DNA of 64,000 nucleotides, from assembly GCA_035582835.1 (NCBI GenBank), contig JAYKAV010000666.1:1685784-1749783 (forward strand). The letters run 5' to 3'. Positions 12,901 to 25,769 of this stretch are shown one piece after another. The translations under genes and the position numbers were made by a program. Each line of letters opens with the position of its first letter. Position 1 is the first letter of the stretch. The notes under the pieces are model-generated. The model did no database searches. It was not told where the DNA came from and saw only the letters and a program-made list of their open reading frames with translations. The DNA comes from Phoebastria nigripes. Lineage: Eukaryota > Chordata > Aves > Procellariiformes > Diomedeidae.

Positions 12901-13617
12901 TGTTGAGTGGGAAAAAATGAAGCGTGAGATAGCTCTGTCTCACGGAGGTACCAGTCCTGCTGTGCTCGCTTGGCAGCACACGCACATTGTCCTGCCGCAG
13001 CGAGGAACAGCCAGAGCAGGCATGCCCCTGGGTCCTTGGTGACTCTTTATCAGAAATTGTTTCACAAGTGTTGAGCAAAACAGATGATTTGAGAGGCATA
13101 TACATTGTGTGACAGAGTAACATTTCTGAAATGCTAGATTGCTAAATTGCTAGTTCTGAGAAGAATAATCACCATTTTTTTCCTAGCACTGAAAATGTGA
13201 TTTAAACATTTACTGTCTAGATAAGAAAACATCATTAATTGTGAATAAAACCAGGATATGCAAGATACCCACTTCTGCTTTTTGTGTGCTAATGCCATCT
13301 TTGAATTATGGCTCCTATAAAGACTGCTGAAAATCTTTTCCTTAACAGTGTTTGTTCACATTGTATGCCCAGGCTTAGTTGATGTTTCTCCCCCCTTCCA
13401 AGATTTGCTATATGTGTACTTGTATTTGCTGGCACAAAATGAGAATTTAGGGGCTATGTATTTTTATGTATTATTTATTCCAATTCAAAATTTGGACAGC
13501 ATTAAATGAAAAAGGTTTTGTTTCTTTAATGGGCAGAAATGCAGATTTCAGCCAGAGATTGAAAGTCAATTTGAGTTTTATGCAGTGAATAACATCACTA
13601 ATAGTAGAGATTTGGCA
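6996..13617. other. non-coding stretch with one CpG-rich islet
   Basis: About 6.6 kb without a recognisable gene. The islet at 8341-8815 is listed separately. The sequence from about 9.3 to 11.5 kb is strongly AT-rich. Open frames near 10.48-10.88 kb (minus, about 133 codons) and 11.53-12.52 kb (minus, overlapping frames) are low-complexity or lack any family motif. Part of the sequence around 9.12-9.35 kb, with several TAATTA-type words, could be a conserved non-coding element, but only a cross-species alignment could show that. Confidence 0.55.
8341..8815. promoter_or_regulatory. CpG-rich islet (possible regulatory DNA)
   Basis: I count 20 CpG dinucleotides in 475 bp, against a CpG-poor surrounding. 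They fall in two groups, at 8370-8470 and 8555-8815. The stretch is short for a full CpG island and I see no TATA box, recognisable exon or repeat in it. It might be an orphan island, an enhancer, or locally unmethylated DNA. Undetermined bases fall at 8263 and 8412. The regulatory label is inference from base composition only. Confidence 0.3.
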
Positions 13618-13700
13618 GGTCAGATTCTGCCCTGATTTACACATCTGTTCAACCCAATTATCATCAGATTTAATGTGATGGCAGCTACAGATAAGCAGGT
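13618..13700 (+). repeat. possible ancient MITE-like fragment
   Basis: The run 'ggtcagattctgccctgatt' and the following 'tacacatctg' resemble one arm of a palindromic dispersed element that I recall from reptile and bird genomes. The second arm is not clear here. The assignment is tentative. Confidence 0.3.
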
Positions 13701-16700
13701 AGGTTTTTGGTTCTGTAATTGGAACTTGGTTAACAAATTCTGTTTATGCAGTAGAGAGTTCCTCCGCTGTTTCCCAGCGCTGTTTGTGACTCTACAGAGC
13801 TGAGAATCGTAAAAATTGTGAACAATGTTATTTTCATTACTTGGAGGCTGCTAGTCATATCATGCTAGGACTGGGGTGGGTGAGGCGTAGCTTGCAGAGA
13901 GAAGAATTTTCTTCCTTCTGTTGGTGAGAGGCAGTCTGACCGGCCCTGAGCTCCTGAGGAATTTTAAGTATCTGCCTAAAACTTCTGATCCTCTGATTCT
14001 CAAGGATGCTGTGGCCTGTCTCTGCAAATGTATTGTAGGCATCGTGTCTTTGTAGCGTGGGACTGTATTGTATTGTGTGGCAACTACCTGTTGCCTGCAG
14101 TGGGGATCCTGTTGGCATCAACCTGGGAGAATCCAGGAGGTACAGAAGTTATTTTCCTTTTTTTTGGTCTTCTTAAGCATGTCTCAAGGCCCTAGATTCA
14201 TCCCACCGAAGTCTTACAATACTCTCTGTCTATGCCTGTTATTCTTCAACAGTAATAAAAGGCACCTAGCTGAAACTTTTTGGCACCTAAAGTTAGACAA
14301 GACGGATTTGGTGGTACATTTTGACACTTAGAAATTTGATATTTGATATTCTTTATGAACATGTACAAAAGAAAATTTTGGCTTAAAAGAAGAGGAAAAA
14401 TCATTTGTTTTCAAAAGCAAGGAGGACTGGGATTTTCATTGCTGGCCAGTCTTCCTGTGGGAGACAGGATGCTGTAAAAACTTTGCGAACTGAAATCATT
14501 GTCATAGATAGGGCATGTGAGAGTCATCTCACCTAACCTTTTGTGTCCAATATTCCTAAAAAACTGAGTTGTGGAGTTTATGCTCCAAGTGGCTCATCAG
14601 TTAAGGCTGCATTGNATCCCCGTGTATACTTTACCTGGTAAATTGACTCAAAGAGCTGTGACCTACTGCACCGTATTAAGTGTGCCTGCGTTACCGGCTG
14701 CTCAGTTCACCCTGGTTCCACCAAGTGGGGAAGCGCTCAGGGCTGCCCACAGGATGCACCACAAGGCTCCAAGTACAGGTGGAGGACAAATTGCATCAAA
14801 AAGAACCTTTTCACACAGTAATTTGCTAATATAGACCACCACTACAGTCCTTCCTTATATCTTTTAAAACTACTCGCCTGTCTAGATTGTCTGGATATAT
14901 GGATCTGAATGAACGGAATATGCTGTTTGAGTAACAGATACACTTTAAGTTTTCAGATTAGAACCATGTTTAGTAAAAGGGTAAGATATGGCATTTGGTT
15001 TTATTAACTGTCATTTCTTGAAGTGAAAATATCTAGAACCAGAGCATACCACTAAATTTGCTGAAGCTACTGAAAAGAGTTCGAATGTAAAATAAAAAGG
15101 TTAAATTGCTCCTTGTGCCACTGATGAGGCTGTAAGAGGTGGCTAAGCAGGATCAAGTGTCTCCGCGTTCCCATTGTGCTCTGCTGAGGTGCTGGACTTT
15201 AACCTCTGTGCAATTGGGAAGGGAATCAGGACTCCTCCAGTTCATGCCTGGCTGCAGCACTTCCGCATGTGCCATTCTGGTAGCAGCAGTGACTTGTGCT
15301 ACGTAAGTACGTCTTTCTGATATAACAGAAATGAAGTTAAGGTCCATGTGCTCTTTTCTGTACTTCAGAGTAGATTCAATGTGCAAAAGGTGAAGAATGA
15401 GAAAGAAATGCTGCAAAACTACGCAGCTTCTTATATGAAGGTCCCCCCCAGAGTATTATGGCATGGGAGAATCACCAGTGCTTGATCAAACTCATCAGAC
15501 TCCCTGAGTGCCAGAGCAGGAGAGCAGAGAGGTGGAATAATGCTGTAAGCTGGTTTGTTACCCCTGCACTACAGGGCATGTTAGAGCAGCTTCTGGGCTC
15601 AGAAGTATCAACTTAGTGCTGCTGAATTATCAGTTCTTTGTGCTAGGATCTAGTTCTCAGCTAAAACAATATGATCTGAGCATTTTTTAAATTACCTCTT
15701 TCTTTCACAGAATAATGAGAAACAAAAAGACCCGTATTAATAAATAAGAAAATGATCACACAGGAGCCTAAAAAAGAAATGCATAAGCTAGAAAGTGAGG
15801 CTTGGGAAGGAAAAGTGATGGGTTAGTATTTTTCACCTGGTCAAGTTGGAAATTACATGAAAATCCCCACCCTACCAAAAAAAAAACCCGAACAAAAAAA
15901 CCACCCAGCAAGTTCAGGAACCTAAAAAGCAGCAATTGTTCAGGACAACCATCTCCAGCTTTCCACTGGGTGGAACACTTGAAATCTATTAATTTTTGTA
16001 GCTTTCCTGTGGAAGATGCTTTCTCAAAAAACCAAAGTTTTAGCCTCCATCTTTAGCTTTCTTTTATCAAATTCAGGTTGTGTTAGAAGAGCAGCTGACT
16101 GGGAACAAAGGAAGAAGACTAAAAAGGGCTACCAGCAAGTAACTTTTTTCAAGGAAAAAAGGGCTTTATTTTTAGATTTGCTTCCCTGCCTGTGAAAGAG
16201 ACATAGAAAAAGGAAACAATAGATAAAAGAGAAATGGATGGTAATGTTGACAGTAGTGTCTGTCTGTATTCATCCTCAAGCCATGTGTGGCATAATCTGT
16301 CCACGTGGGAATTTTTTGGTTATTTTTCTGAGAAGGGACTTATGTCCATGCTGTGTGGTTTCCATCACCATGTCTATACCAATAAATTAAACAGGGCTAG
16401 AGAACAGATTCGAGAATTGGCACGTGATCAGCTATGATATTTAAATGCTTGTATGCTCTTTGGCAGGGTTGGGACCCTTCCAACATAAACGGATGATCTG
16501 GGGGATTGTGTGAATTCTGATGGACAGCTCCCCATAGCAGGGTGGATGAGACCTGTTTTGGGGATAAAAACAACATAGATGCATGAATGCAAACTACACA
16601 GAGCCATATGCCCTCAGGGGCAGAGAGCAGGCCTGTTTAATTTAGTACTATCTACATAACCTTTACATTTGGGTCTGCGTGGTGTGAGACGAGTGAGAAA

Positions 16701-18072
16701 GGTGGGAGACCCTGTTATAGCACAGTCTAACCTAATTCTCCAGGTTATTAGGAAATGGAGTCGCGAGATTGCCAGGAGCTGTCTGTAGCACAGAAATGGA
16801 TCTGAGGGACAGGATTGTGTCTCGGACTGTTGAGGTGCTTTCCCGAGCCATCTGTTAAGCTGTCTTCCTCCTGCAAGGCAGAACCGGTGGCCACCTCCCT
16901 GTCCCCAGCCTTTTGCACAGGCTCCTGAGACCCCGCTGCCCCAGGATTGTACTACAGCTGCCAGGATTTGCATGTACATTTTAATTCTTCAGAGGAAAAA
17001 TGAGGGGGAAAAAAAGAAGTTTACAAATAGATTATGTCACTATCTGAATATTCTTGCTTTTTTTTTAAAAAAAGATAAACCAGGATGAATTCAAATAACG
17101 TTGCAAAATACAGTGAATGCTGCTTTCTAGCTGATCTCTTGGGAGGAGCCCACTGTATTAGGATGACCGGCTTTCCTCTTACCTCATTAAGATTCTTCAT
17201 TTCCCTCATCACACTGGCACATTCTCTAGCAGAGGTCAGGTTCGTTGAGGAGGTCATGATCATTTTCTGCTACAGTGCTATTTTCTTCTCCATCATGGAA
17301 ACTTCCAGCATGGCAAAAGCAGGCTGAAAATAGACCCTTTCTGCCCTGCAAAAGTATGTTCGTATTCTTCCGTCCTTGCTCAAAATATCTAGTGCTTTAT
17401 CTCCTCTTTCTGTCAGTTCCTGAGTTGTCCCCTCTGCCTCTAATGCCCCTCTGATAATCTGCCTCTGTCCCGACTGCATTTTTGGGTCTCTCTTCTTACC
17501 ACCCTCCTCCTCTTCCAGAAGACAAAAAGTCTGTGTCCTCCAGTCCCAGGCATCTCCTGTAGGGATAATTTGAACACTGAAAATGATTATCCTTGGAATG
17601 GTCTTTTGTAGAAACTCTTTGTTCCAATTTATTGATAAAATTAAGATTTCTACAAAATTTCAGCTGAAATAGCTGCTTGCCTCCATAAAGGAGCATTTCA
17701 AATGTATAACAAGGTAATATACATTATAATGTGCTTAAGATATTATTATGACCTGCTGTTCCAAGATTATAAAAGGATTAATTCTGCAGAATGTGCTCCT
17801 TCATTATTCGTTCTTCTACCAGCCAGTGCATTTTCGGTGCCATTGTAAAGAAGTTCTAAAATGAAATAAAATAAAATTCATTGGAATACTGACCTGAAGA
17901 GGACCTTTTGTTCAAGTGAATATATTACATGCTTTCTTCACAGATTTTTAGTATTTCTGAGTTTACTTAAATGAAAACCTGCAAAAGGCAAGAGCAACGA
18001 GCATATACCACAACCCTTAGTATGGACGGCTTGAAACATATGTTCTTACTCTGATTCTGTATTTCTGTATAC

Positions 18073-18102
18073 CTTGTGAAAGTTGTTCTTGTGAAAGTTG
18101 CC
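18073..18102 (+). repeat. 15-bp tandem duplication
   Basis: The unit 'cttgtgaaagttgtt' is followed directly by 'cttgtgaaagttgcc', matching at 13 of 15 positions. It is a small local duplication with no evident function. Confidence 0.75.
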
Positions 18103-18534
18103 GTGCTGAGATTTGTGATGGTGAAAATCTTCCTTTGGTCTCAGTGTAAAGACTGCAGTACAGCATTCCTTTTCATACTACTTAGCAAAGGGCTCTTTGA
18201 CCTTCAGGGGTCATCTTTGTAGTTAAGAGGTTAATTGTTGCTGGCTATGCCTATTGAAGACTAAGACTGTTAACTTGCGAACATCCTGTGGGTGCTTAGT
18301 TATTGAGCCTGAACTCCCCGTCTGAAAACTGGGTCTGGTACTGTACTAAATTAAAGGTAGTTAGGTGTGTGAATACTCTTGTGGACCCAGATGTAGAGTG
18401 AAATTCTACTAAGGATTCAACATCCACAATGTACACTTTTTTGGTGGTTTTACTTCGGGCTGGCTCTGGTCTGAGTGCTGATTTGTGCCTGGGGTACACT
18501 TCCCAATTTAGTTTCATTGGCAGGAGTTCAAATC

Positions 18535-18755
18535 TTGCGCTCTGGAGCAGCTTGCCGACGCAAGCCAGAGCNCTGTGAGCGGAGGCCATCACGAGGCTTG
18601 TTTCAAGTGTCTACTCCTCATCCAAATTAAATGTGAATACAGATCCACCCTCTAATTCCGCTTTGTGCCGCGCTAATCTTTCTGAGAAGCTTTAGCCCGT
18701 GGAAAATCAGTTCTGCAAGACATGAAGATATTTCACAAATCAATATCTCGACNGC
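18535..18755. promoter_or_regulatory. small CpG-rich islet
   Basis: About 10 CpG dinucleotides lie in 220 bp in an otherwise CpG-poor area, with undetermined bases at 18572 and 18753. No exon or named repeat is recognisable. Regulatory function is only a possibility from base composition. Confidence 0.2.
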
Positions 18756-20989
18756 AAAAAAGAATAACTGCTGCGGAAATGTGTTTTATTCAGTTGTGTC
18801 TAGGCTAAAGATAGTGCATCTCTAGATAGGGTATCTTTCAACTTTTCTTGAAGGTGATGAAACGTAGGCTTCTGTGTCAGACAGAACATTTTTGGACAAG
18901 ATTCTTACCAGTGATATGGAAAAAGAGCTTAGCGCTGTTCATTGACCCTGTACAGCCAGGCTGGGCAGACTCTTCCTTTACTGACTGGATCTGGAGGTCT
19001 CGGGGTTTTTGCTGAGGATTTGCTTTTCCTTCAATTTATACAAACATCACTCAGGAGACAGTATTTTATCCTCGTCATGCTAACTTGGATGCAAAGTGAC
19101 TTCCCACTCGCTCCCCCCTGCCTCCCGAGCTCTGCAAGGCGCCAGCTGTGACAATGCCATTGCGGGCACCCCTGTGTGATCAATTTGGCTCACAGCTGTA
19201 CTCAGTGTCGGTAGTAATTATAAGGGTTAATGTGATTAGTTTCACTTGTAGTATTGGTAAGTATCTGTTGTTGTTGCCCTTGGCAATAAATTTCCCTGTA
19301 TAAGTTCTTTGGTATACTGTTTTATGGTACCAATTGCAATCACGGTAGGTAAGGGAGCAGCTACGTGAGAAAAGTTGGAAATAAAAGCAGAGGAGAGCGG
19401 GTGGGTAAAATCTCTTTTATATGAAGTAAAATAGATAGTGACTGCTCACGGTAAGAGTATAAAGAATCCCCATAGATAAGATTTTTACCCTCTGATATTT
19501 CTTCCACCTCACGATTGTGGAGAAATATGGTTTATTTCACTCAAATTAATTACTGACTAGTGGTACCGTCTGGGTAATACCAAAACTCATATAAGAATGT
19601 ATTTGCTGTTGATACTTTCTGTCTCGTTCAGGCACTGGTGGCAAAAGCGTTCTCTTCTGCGCAGTAATCCGGAATGTATTTAAGTCTGTTTCATTTGTCA
19701 TTTTAAAAGGAATAAGCAAGAGGTGGTAGGTGAAATGTCTCTTTCCCTCTCGCTTTTATGAACTGAGCAGGAAAGTGAGATGGATTGAAGTGAAATGGGA
19801 GAAATGTTTTCAAGATTAATTTGCCATCTGAGAATGATATGATTTAAGCACAATAAATAATGTGCGTGAATGTGCATTGGTGAGGAAGAGAATCAGCAAT
19901 TTAAATGAGTTTATTCACACAGGGTGCGACATAGAAAATTAAAAAGCCTCGGTTTGTTCTGCTGTTGTAACTTAACAGGGATGTGTGGAGTCTCTCAGAT
20001 GTCTGAGGTTTTAGGGATTAGCATTACTCCTGAAAAGGGGATTTGTTCCATTGAACACGGCTTGTCGTATTTCCGTTTAGCACACAATACTACAGAGCTT
20101 ATTATATATGGTATGGTTTTTACCTTTACCTGAACTGTGTGTCTAGTGCATGTGCACATCTGTCTCTTTTCCTTTCTGCTTTTGGTCTCCTTCCCTTTCC
20201 TCCCTCTCTTCAGGGAGTTGGCTCTCTCCAGTATGATTTTTCAGCCTTTTGCCAACGCCTTCATCTTTGCACCNAGTATCCACATTTCTCTCAAGCTGCT
20301 GAAATTGATTTAAAGGTGAAAAGATAAGAGAAATGGACAACAAATATTTTCCAATCACAATTGAAGATAAGAAGGGAAACCCTCTTCCTAAGATAATGGG
20401 GGTTTTGGAGTTGGCTGGCAAACTGGAAATATGTATTTAGCTGTTGGTATGGACATTCTGCAGAAAGGACATGTGTGAACAGTGGGGTTTTTTACTGGCA
20501 CAAAGAAGACTTTTAACATAAAGATAAGAAAAGTGAAGTCCAGTCTACAAAATTTAGTCTTTCATCCATCTGAGTGCATGTAATTTCTATCAAAGTGGCA
20601 TTCTCTCTAGGATGGGAATGAGAAGGATGTTAGGTTTACGTACAGATTTTGGATTAAACTGTCACAAGCAGAGATATTTGTTTTTAATACACGTGCCTGC
20701 ACACAGAAATTGCAGGTAACCATAGTGTCTTAGACACTTTTAAATTCCCATCCCCAAACAGAGATTTTATTGGAAAGCTTATAAATAGAAACTCTGTGAG
20801 AAGAGCAGAGGGAAGGACTTGATGTCCTCTCATCCTCTTTCCCAATCTTATTTTTTAAATTTTGTGATTACGTTCTGTTCAGCTGTCAGGGAATTATTAC
20901 TTGCGATTTAGCATGCTCAAGTTCCCCTCGCAGCCATTCTGGTGCATATAAATTGCTATCAATAGCTTCTTTTAATTTTCAAGCTAAGC

Positions 20990-21305
20990 AAGCGGCGGAT
21001 ACAAAAGGACCTTGTGTATGCTTCAACTCAAGTGCCAATTACGCCTCTCTCGGGCAGCGTGGAGCAGAGGTGGGGGAATCGTGACCGGATCCCTCCCTTA
21101 TCCAGCAGCTAGACTCGTGTGCTCGTCTCCCGTTTTGGCAGCTGGAGGAGCTGGAACGGCAGGGCTGGCCCCAGCAGGCAAGGGACACAACGCTGCAGGT
21201 TTCTCTTGGCAGNATGGAGTTCATCTATCTTTATGCTTCAGCTCGCGTTTCTGGGAGCTGGTGTACTTTCCCAAGAGTGGGAATGGTAAAGTGATGTTTT
21301 CGGTC
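20990..21305. promoter_or_regulatory. CpG-rich islet (possible regulatory DNA)
   Basis: I count about 15 CpG in 315 bp, including 'gcggcgg' at the left edge and 'tcgcg' near 21244. Frames are open here on both strands (about 21012-21320 plus and 21039-21224 minus), as expected where stop codons are depleted by GC content. I recognise no protein in either. It could be an enhancer or orphan island. An undetermined base lies at 21213. Confidence 0.25.
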
Positions 21306-24300
21306 CCAGTTTGGCTGTAATTTAAGCTTTCCATAAAGCAAGGTTTTCCGAGGCCTCACATGATGTGTTCCCCCCCTGCCCCCACTTTTTTTTTATTTTC
21401 AGGAAAATAGCATATATTTTCAAAGGAATAACCTTCTGCCTGCGTGTCTGCAGTGTTGTAATAATGAGAAGATGTAGCCAAGCCAGGAGTGTCATGGGCT
21501 CCTAAAAACACTTCAGTCAAAACCGAATGAAAGAGAAGAAAATATCACCCTCCCATGTTTGCTACATTGCAATACGAAAAAGACACTTTCTGCATTGTAT
21601 TTGCGCAGCTGCACGGCAGTCGAGGTCAGTGGCTTCAGAGCTCTGCTCTGCCGGACACGAACACAGGACATAGGTATTTCTCCTCTGAAAGGTTTGTTGG
21701 AAAACCTAGTTAAAACTATATGCTTTATACTTTTTCCCCCCTAAGTAAAGGTTATTTCTCACTGCATATAATTTTTTTAAAACTTTATTTGCAACCAAGT
21801 ACTCAACTTAAAATTATGCTTCTTTTTAGGAGAGTGATGAGTTACGTAGCTTTAGATGCATTTATCCAGAGCCTTCATTTTTGTATTTTCATTACGTGGT
21901 TAACTTTTTTTTTTTTCCTTAATTTTATTTGCTTGGAATTCGTCCAACTGTATGCTTGAAAATGGACATTCAACCTTAATTAAATAGAAATAGTTTTAAA
22001 AAACATCGACAGTTATATTTCACTTAAACTTAGTGAACAAAGGAAATTCGCCAAAGCTAGTGAATGAAGTGTTTCTGGTCACTGTGTCCCCAATATTTAA
22101 AGCTACTTTTTCAGGTAAGTTCCCAGTCAAATTTTGAAAAGTAAGAGGTGCTTTGACAGTGAATTTTAATTTTAGGTATGTAATTATCTTAAAATCTGAC
22201 CCAAGCCCCAAAGTTTTAAAAAAAAAAGTGTATGTCCTGGTTTGTATTCATAGATTGGAAAGGGAAAATAATTTATCTTGCTTTTTACGTTCCCATTGAA
22301 TTTCTAACTTTTAATGAATACTAGCACCTGCTGTCTAAATTGAAACCAAACATAATTGAGGAAAGATTTTCTGAACAACAGAGACTAGTTACCACCAGTT
22401 GAAAAAAAGAGGTATCTTAACATTTGTTTCATTGTTCTATTGTATAGCTATTAATATAGCATGGAACACTGAAAAGGGTGTAATGGTTGTGTTGACATGA
22501 GAACAGATATTTGCTTTGTAGTTTTACTTGTAATTAGAAAGCAACACCTTTAATTCTTTATAAACTGCTTTGCTAATAAGTATTTTAGCATAATTTAATA
22601 CACTTAGGCCTTTATATTGGTTGCCATAATGTCAAGTATACTTTTTAGGAGGTTTTCTTTTTTTAAAACTTTTACTGCAAATATTTATGCTTCTGTTATT
22701 TTTTCATGCTTTTAATGAAAACAGAAAGACAGAAATAGAGTCATTGGATGGCACACAACTAATTTCAATACTAGGTTACTTTTTAGTTTCTTTAGTTTGA
22801 CTAGCGATCGCCAAAAGAATAAAGTGAACTTTATTAAGAAATTCTATTCGAACAGATAACAAAATGGATATTGAAATGTAGAGCATTACGACTTGATTGA
22901 GATTTAAAATGATAAAGTACAATACGCAGAAATTTCTTCAGCTGCAGATTTGTGCTACTTATGTTTTGTAAAGTCGTTTTACCAAACCACTGGCTGAGCA
23001 CACACAGTGCAATATATTTTCCCTATATATCTGCTAAAAAGCAGATTTCCTCAGTGATTAGTAGAGTTAGCAGCACATGCTTTAACTTTTAAGTTTATTT
23101 AGGATATTTGTTTACAGAAGTGATACATTTTTAAAATTATAGGTTTATAATGCTACTGAAGAAAACTAATTTTAAAGCACATAAAATGTATTTTGATGGT
23201 CCCATGGTAACTGTAGAATTTCCTCCAAATTATTACCACACTTTTATTGACCATACTAATATGAAATGTAGGTAAAAAGTCATTCTTGCAAACTGCAACT
23301 GTATTATTTCACTCTTGCGTGTGCCAGTCATGGCCAAGAATGGGTTTGGTTTCCAGAACATTACTTTTTTGGCTGTTTGGCACTCTGTTGTGCTTAGGTA
23401 CGTACTGGATGAAGTAGCTCGGTCTTTGAGGTAGGGCGTTTGGGGTCTTGGTACGGAGTTTCTCTGCTTGATTCTGCCGGTGCACAGCAACCTGTAGTCC
23501 ACTTATCATTTTACATATGTAAAACTTTTAGTTTTAAGTGTATTGCTTAGTGATTTTGGGGTAAAGACATTCCAGCATGCTGTACCCAAGCTTCTCAGGT
23601 GTAGAAAAGGATACGGTGGTCATGTTAAATAATTGTTGTTCAGCTTAATGGTGTCAAGCTGCCACAGAGCCCTTGAATGGGAAGCGAGTATAAAATATTA
23701 ATAGAGTATAGCCTATAGAGTTATTGGATTTTAGTGAGTTGTTGTGCTTGGGGGAGTCCTGGCAGAGACACTTTTGTCATGGTTGCTATAGAATGAACTC
23801 CATAGCCCTCCAAAATGGTAGTGGCTAAATATCAAGAGACATTTCAAGGATGCCTGGTGCTATCAATTTGACCATGCAGTGATTAATGCAGCTTGTTGTA
23901 CTCATTAAATTGAGAGATGCAGCAGGCTGAAGTTTACAGTATTGATCCAGTTTCAGTCCTGGTAAAAGATATATGGAGGAAATATTAATTGTGATATTAT
24001 TGCTCATCGTAAAGCCATGCGCAAAGTGAACCAAAGATCTCTTAAGCTTTAGTATTACATAAACTATATGAAGTGGTCCAAAAACAAAGGTACATTTATG
24101 CTTAAAAGCAGGGCAGATGTTTTATAATGAAAACAAATTCTACAGCACAAATATTTACATTGTAAGAAGTCACAGTTGTGATTGTTTCCTTTATACTGGA
24201 TATAAGTGATTCCGAACTTCCAAAGAAGACAGAAACAGTAAAACCAAACTGTTGTTCTGTTGCGAATTGCAGGTGCAATGAGAAATAATGAACCTCAAAA

Positions 24301-24369
24301 AGAAGTGTTGAATTAAAACCTTTTTCCTTTCCTTTTCATCTGGCCTACAAAGGTCCACATCAGCTGGCT

Positions 24370-24616
24370 GCCGCCTGACGTGACATTTCTTCTCATCCTC
24401 TGCCGACGTCTGGCCTCACTGTGGAGCAGCACTGGTGACCGGGGAAGGTCAGTCATTTTCTTTCCCTGAGACGGTGTAATTTTTTCCCCTGCGCAGTGTC
24501 ACTGTGTCTGGGTTGACACCGAGCCTTGGGAAGCCCGGCCGGGATGTGCGCTCCGGGGAGGTTTGACTCCCTGCCGTGCAGCCGCGCGACACCATAGTCA
24601 ATCTAATGAAACGCGG
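24370..24616. promoter_or_regulatory. CpG-rich islet, densest in the window
   Basis: Eighteen CpG dinucleotides fall in about 250 bp, ending in the dense groups 'cccggccggg', 'gccgcgcgac' and 'aaacgcgggg'. This is the highest local density in the window. The islet begins just after a pyrimidine-rich run with a possible acceptor ('cctacaaag', to about 24351) and overlaps the start of the longest open frame (24563-25009, about 148 codons), which matches no family I know. A small promoter, an enhancer or a non-coding first exon are all possible. The label is inference from composition. Confidence 0.3.
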
Positions 24617-25729
24617 GGGGATTTCAGTATTTCCAGAAGGCTGTCTGAGTCCTTTAGAGTTTACGCTGTTGTAACTGTACTGTATTTCAGTTATTGCTCA
24701 GTCGTTAGTATGCAGAGCTTAGCATTTCTGGTTAACATTTGNTTTCCAACGAAGGAAGCAAAGGAAGCGCCTGCTACAAGGAAATACTGTCAGTGGGGCC
24801 TAAAAATATTCCACGAAAATTTACTCGCTCAAATACAGTATGTTTTTCTGGCACTTCCCAGTGATTATGAAGCTAATGAAAATGGAAGCTGTTACATCCA
24901 TCTGTCAAAAATATTAACTTGCTTTGGAAAGAGAGCATGGAGAATGGTGTTTGTCCATCGTAACCTTAGGAGGAATATACGGCAGCTTGGCAGCAAGCGG
25001 GCGGTTTGATAACTTCACCCGTGTCAGAGCACGAAGTGTGGGGCAAGAGCTGTGACAGGAAAAAAGTGAAATCTGTTTTCCTCTANGTTTCGTTTTTGCA
25101 GCTGTAAGAAGACACAAGAGTGGGCGCTGATGTCCTGGTTTATCCCATTCATTTAGGCTGTTAACTTCCATGTCTTCCTAAATGAATGCCATGATTTGCA
25201 GACTGCCCGTCAGTGTTCACAAATTTGGAATTGTAACGTTGGATGTTTGAAGTCATATATTCTAGATATTACCAGTGTCACAGGCAAGTGTCGTGTTATA
25301 TTGCTGCAATTTGCCTTTTGTTGTAAAACTTCTCATTCTCCCATGCCAAGAGAGAATTTGCTCTCTGTAGCCAGTCCCTTCATGTTTCATGCCTTAACTT
25401 TGACTGCTTTGTTGCCACGGCAACTCTGCTGTGCAGCATCCTTCCGTTGCATTATTGCTATTCCTATAACTAAGAAGTATATCAAATAAATTAAACATGT
25501 CACTCACCTCTAAAAAAAAATACTGAAGATGTTTTACGTCCGTTTCCAATATCATAGCAGACAGCCAAAGCACTAGTTCTGGACTGCAATCCCGGCCTTA
25601 TTTTCTTGGTCCACATTACTTATAACAGATGCACTGAACCTGGTGGGAAATATTTGGTGGCTGAAAATAGTAACTTCCTCTGGATATTAAAAATGCTATC
25701 ACTCTTACACTCTTTACTGGCAAAAATGT

Positions 25730-25732
<3 letters not shown>

Positions 25733-25763
<31 letters not shown>
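25733..25763 (+). repeat. poly(T) tract, 31 bases
   Basis: This is an unbroken run of 31 T. On the minus strand it is an A tract preceded within a few bases by AATAAA (plus-strand TTTATT at 25766-25771). That arrangement can mark the 3' end of a retroposed transcript inserted on the minus strand, although the signal lies closer to the A tract than the usual 10-30 bases. No gene-like body is recognisable to its right. Confidence 0.9.

Positions 25764-25769
<6 letters not shown>

Larger units (their letters stand above)
13701..24369. other. non-coding stretch, no gene recognised
   Basis: About 10.7 kb with no supported gene. It has two CpG-rich islets (18535-18755 and 20990-21305, listed separately), a 15-bp tandem duplication at 18073-18102, and pyrimidine-rich tracts near 17.46-17.52 kb and 20.16-20.22 kb. 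The 22-24 kb part is very AT-rich. Open frames all stay under about 125 codons and overlap one another on opposite strands, as chance frames do. Confidence 0.55.

Noticed and set aside
24563..25009. Longest open frame in the window (about 148 codons, plus strand) as a protein-coding gene
   Set aside because: It has no recognisable domain, contains an undetermined base, and one or two frames of this length are expected by chance in 64 kb read six ways. The nearby CpG islet lowers stop-codon frequency. Kept only as a lead.
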